64,000 bases of DNA from an uncultured Clostridia bacterium (lineage in GTDB: Bacteria > Bacillota > Clostridia > Christensenellales > Aristaeellaceae). The stretch's first letter is position 1. Each line of letters starts with the position of its first letter. The notes below the pieces were generated by a model. The model was not told the origin of the DNA. It did not search any database and saw only the letters and a program-made list of their open reading frames with translations. Shown in pieces: positions 62,187 to 64,000 of this stretch. The stretch spans positions 1 through 64,000 of the forward strand of contig CANRLC010000007.1 of the NCBI GenBank assembly GCA_947631405.1, read 5' to 3'. Both the position numbers and the translations under genes were made by a program.

Positions 62187-63353
62187 TTATTGCGCCCCCT
62201 GACTTCCTTTTATTCCCTTCCATATGAGACGTTTTAATTCGGCGAAACTCGATCCATGATCCACACAAGATGGACCGTCTTTATAATGGAGTGCGCCATT
62301 GTTTTCTCCCAGCCGATGTTCGGTTCTTGTTAGAATAGCAAGTGGGCCATCATCTACCTGCCCGACGTGATGTACTTCATAGGGGAAACCGTCTGGGCCA
62401 ATGGGTGCAAGACCATCAGCCACAAACTGTGCATTTGTGCGCCCGTCATTGACAGCACTCCAATCAATTCCTTGAGTAAGAATTGTTCGATTATTAATTC
62501 TTATTGGGATAAGATGAGCTTCTTTGTAAATTTCATACTCTTTCATAGAGTGAATACATTTTATTATATCTAGCGGATATTTTGATTCCTTTTGAATTGC
62601 AGCGGCTTCATTCATCGACAATCCATTTCCTGTCGCGAATTTAAGCCCCATGGCTTCCGCCGTTCCTCCGCTAATCGCCCCCGTAATCGCGCCCCACTTG
62701 AATCCCTCGCTTCCGGCGAGCGCGGCGGATTTCAGCGCTGCGTCCATGTCGCCTGTCTGGATTCCGGTTACGACGCCTGCGGAGACCGCACCCATCACCG
62801 CACCGGAAACCGCACATTCAGCACCTGTCTTGGCTGCACAGGCGAAGATCATATTGACCGCAGCGGCCGACGCACCGACGCCGCCAGCGACGACGGACAC
62901 CGTCACGCAGACCAGAATGACGCCTGTGCCGACGGCGACGTTTTGAATGACCCGCTCAAACGTGTCGTCGTAATCCTCAAAGGGGACGACGACGGTCTCG
63001 TTATTTTCGCCGAGCGTGAAGATATACCGCGTGCCTTGGAACTGCTCGTTCAGCTCGGCGAGCGTGTAGCCGAAGTAGATGTTCGCCTGCGAATTGTAGG
63101 CCAGCTCGTCCAGATACTCCTGCGAGATGTAGACCGCGCTGACGTTTTCGACGAAGTATTCGTCGCTGTTCAGGGTGGAGACGAGGCCCTCGTACAGCGT
63201 GTCCTCCATATAGGGAAGGAGGGCGGGATCGCCGAGGCTCGAAAATTCGGGAACGGAAAGCGTCGCGCTTTCCGCCGACGCACACGGACAATACGCCATC
63301 CACAGGAGCGAAAAGCACAGCAGCAGGGAGATCGCTTTTTTCACGCCGGACAC
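62187..63353 (-). CDS. Sec-exported polymorphic toxin with C-terminal LHH/HNH nuclease
   Basis: 388 residues. Residues 1-27 are a signal peptide (AYCPCASA then ES). Residues 30-130 form a soluble N-terminal module (SVPEFSSLGDPALLPYMEDTLYEGLV). Residues 135-235 are Gly/Ala-rich hydrophobic helices (VGTGVILVCVTVSVVAGGVGASAAAV, WGAITGAISGGTAEA), a likely membrane-interacting segment. The tip (about 240-388) carries VHHVGQVDDGPLAILTRTEHRLGENNGALHYKDGP, an LHH-type HNH nuclease. Bases encoding the tip are much more AT-rich than the N-terminal part, as expected for an exchanged cassette. The cognate immunity gene follows at once. Confidence 0.85.
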   Translation of the reverse strand: MSGVKKAISLLLCFSLLWMAYCPCASAESATLSVPEFSSLGDPALLPYMEDTLYEGLVSTLNSDEYFVENVSAVYISQEYLDELAYNSQANIYFGYTLAELNEQFQGTRYIFTLGENNETVVVPFEDYDDTFERVIQNVAVGTGVILVCVTVSVVAGGVGASAAAVNMIFACAAKTGAECAVSGAVMGAVSAGVVTGIQTGDMDAALKSAALAGSEGFKWGAITGAISGGTAEAMGLKFATGNGLSMNEAAAIQKESKYPLDIIKCIHSMKEYEIYKEAHLIPIRINNRTILTQGIDWSAVNDGRTNAQFVADGLAPIGPDGFPYEVHHVGQVDDGPLAILTRTEHRLGENNGALHYKDGPSCVDHGSSFAELKRLIWKGIKGSQGAQ

Positions 63354-63379
63354 CTCACTTTACATCGAATGGGGCTGCG

Positions 63380-64000
63380 TTATTTCAGCCTGTCCATCGA
63401 GAAACCGTTGGCGATGTATTCCTCGAGAAGCTCGTCCGAGCCGACGAAGAGCGTCTTTGTCGTGGATTCGCCCGTGTAGCGGTTGCTGACCGAGATGGTG
63501 TAGATGCCCTCCTGCGTGTAGCGGTCGCCGTCCTTGGCCGGGCGGTTGAAGCGCTCGTCCTCCACGACGCCGGTCGCGCTTTGCACGAGCACGGAGCGCT
63601 TCACATCGATGTCCAGATAGCGCGAGCGGGCGAGATCGAGCGTGAAGCCGTTCGGCGTCACGGCGGTGTTTTGCAGCTCGGCCCCGGTCGCCACGTCGAA
63701 GGGATAGACCATACAGTTTCCGTTGCGGATCGAGAACCGGAAGAAGACGCGGTAGTCGTTGTACTTGTTCGCGATGTGGCGAATGTCGCCGTCCTCGATC
63801 TCGTAATCGAGCGCGACCTCATAGTCGCCCTCCTCTTGCAGGACGATCTTTGTGTCTGCTCCGGTCGTGCCTTTGGCGAGTAGATAGTCGGTGTAGATCG
63901 TCGGCTCGCCCTGCGCGTTCTGGTAATCCGTGTGGCGGACGATGAGCGTGCCGCGCCCGAAGTCCGTCTTGCGCACGCCGAAATACTCGTCGTAGCCGTT
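63380..64000 (-). CDS. Exported-type protein of unknown family, cut by the window edge
   Basis: At least 206 residues. The frame is open to the end of the window (NGYDEYFGVRKTDF read inward), so the true start lies outside. The visible part is beta-rich with repeats of charged strands (EEGDYEVALDYEIEDGDIRHIANKYNDYRVFFRF) and an Ig-like ending: PAKDGDRYTQEGIYTISVSNRYTGESTTKTLFVGSDELLEEYIANGFSMDRLK. It ends 26 nt upstream of the toxin gene on the same strand and may be part of its operon, perhaps as a surface or delivery partner. Confidence 0.65.
   Translation of the reverse strand, partial: NGYDEYFGVRKTDFGRGTLIVRHTDYQNAQGEPTIYTDYLLAKGTTGADTKIVLQEEGDYEVALDYEIEDGDIRHIANKYNDYRVFFRFSIRNGNCMVYPFDVATGAELQNTAVTPNGFTLDLARSRYLDIDVKRSVLVQSATGVVEDERFNRPAKDGDRYTQEGIYTISVSNRYTGESTTKTLFVGSDELLEEYIANGFSMDRLK

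Overview
The window reads as a chromosomal segment of a high-GC, endospore-forming Firmicute (Clostridia). By eye it is roughly two-thirds GC. The taxonomic clues are a T-box leader upstream of valS, RNase Y, the HslVU/TrmFO/TopA/DprA block known from Bacillus-type chromosomes, a yabP-yabQ-divIC sporulation/division cluster, a CotH-type protein, a probable PPi-dependent phosphofructokinase and TRAP transport. A lineage near Christensenellales is an inference only. Start codons are often GTG or TTG and many genes overlap by 4-13 nt. There is no rRNA, CRISPR array, transposase, integrase or phage gene.

Layout. 0.3-3.6 kb: cotH - VTC-domain polyphosphate polymerase - DUF4956 membrane protein. 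3.7-11.2 kb: Ham1-like NTPase, dprA, topA, trmFO, hslV, hslU. 11.2-13.9 kb: a GT14-like transferase, a single-pass protein and a DUF6056-type membrane protein, probably for a surface glycan. 13.9-18.8 kb: T-box leader, small membrane protein, valS, a VOC protein and a Gfo/Idh/MocA oxidoreductase. 18.9-24.6 kb: folC, rsmH, birA, acpS, nnr and an apparently orphan MazF-like toxin. 24.7-30.1 kb: YitT-family protein, BMP-family lipoprotein, GH31 glycosidase, ArsB/NhaD-like permease.

30.4-38.3 kb: pfkA (PPi type), an XRE repressor divergent from a small exported protein, a TRAP transporter (dctP-dctQ-dctM), a YcxB-like membrane protein, and psuK-psuG for pseudouridine breakdown. 38.7-43.7 kb: ZIP transporter, a metallophosphoesterase overlapping an unusual ParB-like/BMP fusion protein, an Rsm22-like methyltransferase with four candidate Fe-S cysteines, and an ECF S component under an operator-like inverted repeat. 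43.9-48.4 kb: two membrane glycosyltransferase-type proteins, DUF1934, an unknown protein and a metallo-beta-lactamase-fold hydrolase. 48.6-54.1 kb: an EF-G paralogue with altered GTPase motifs, a possible structured RNA, RNase Y, and DUF1015. 54.4-59.1 kb: a GldA/GldF/GldG/DUF4340 ABC export cluster. 59.4-61.7 kb: yabP, yabQ, divIC, ppx and two tRNA-Met genes. 61.8-64.0 kb (minus strand): an LHH-nuclease polymorphic toxin with a SMI1/KNR4 immunity gene, and part of another protein.

The main points for follow-up are the AT-rich, apparently exchanged tip of the toxin/immunity pair; the cytosolic ParB-BMP fusion close to nucleoside genes; the EF-G-like protein lacking the catalytic histidine; covarying palindromic intergenic repeats; near-identical inverted hairpins flanking the XRE cassette; and the 11-bp inverted repeat on the ECF promoter.
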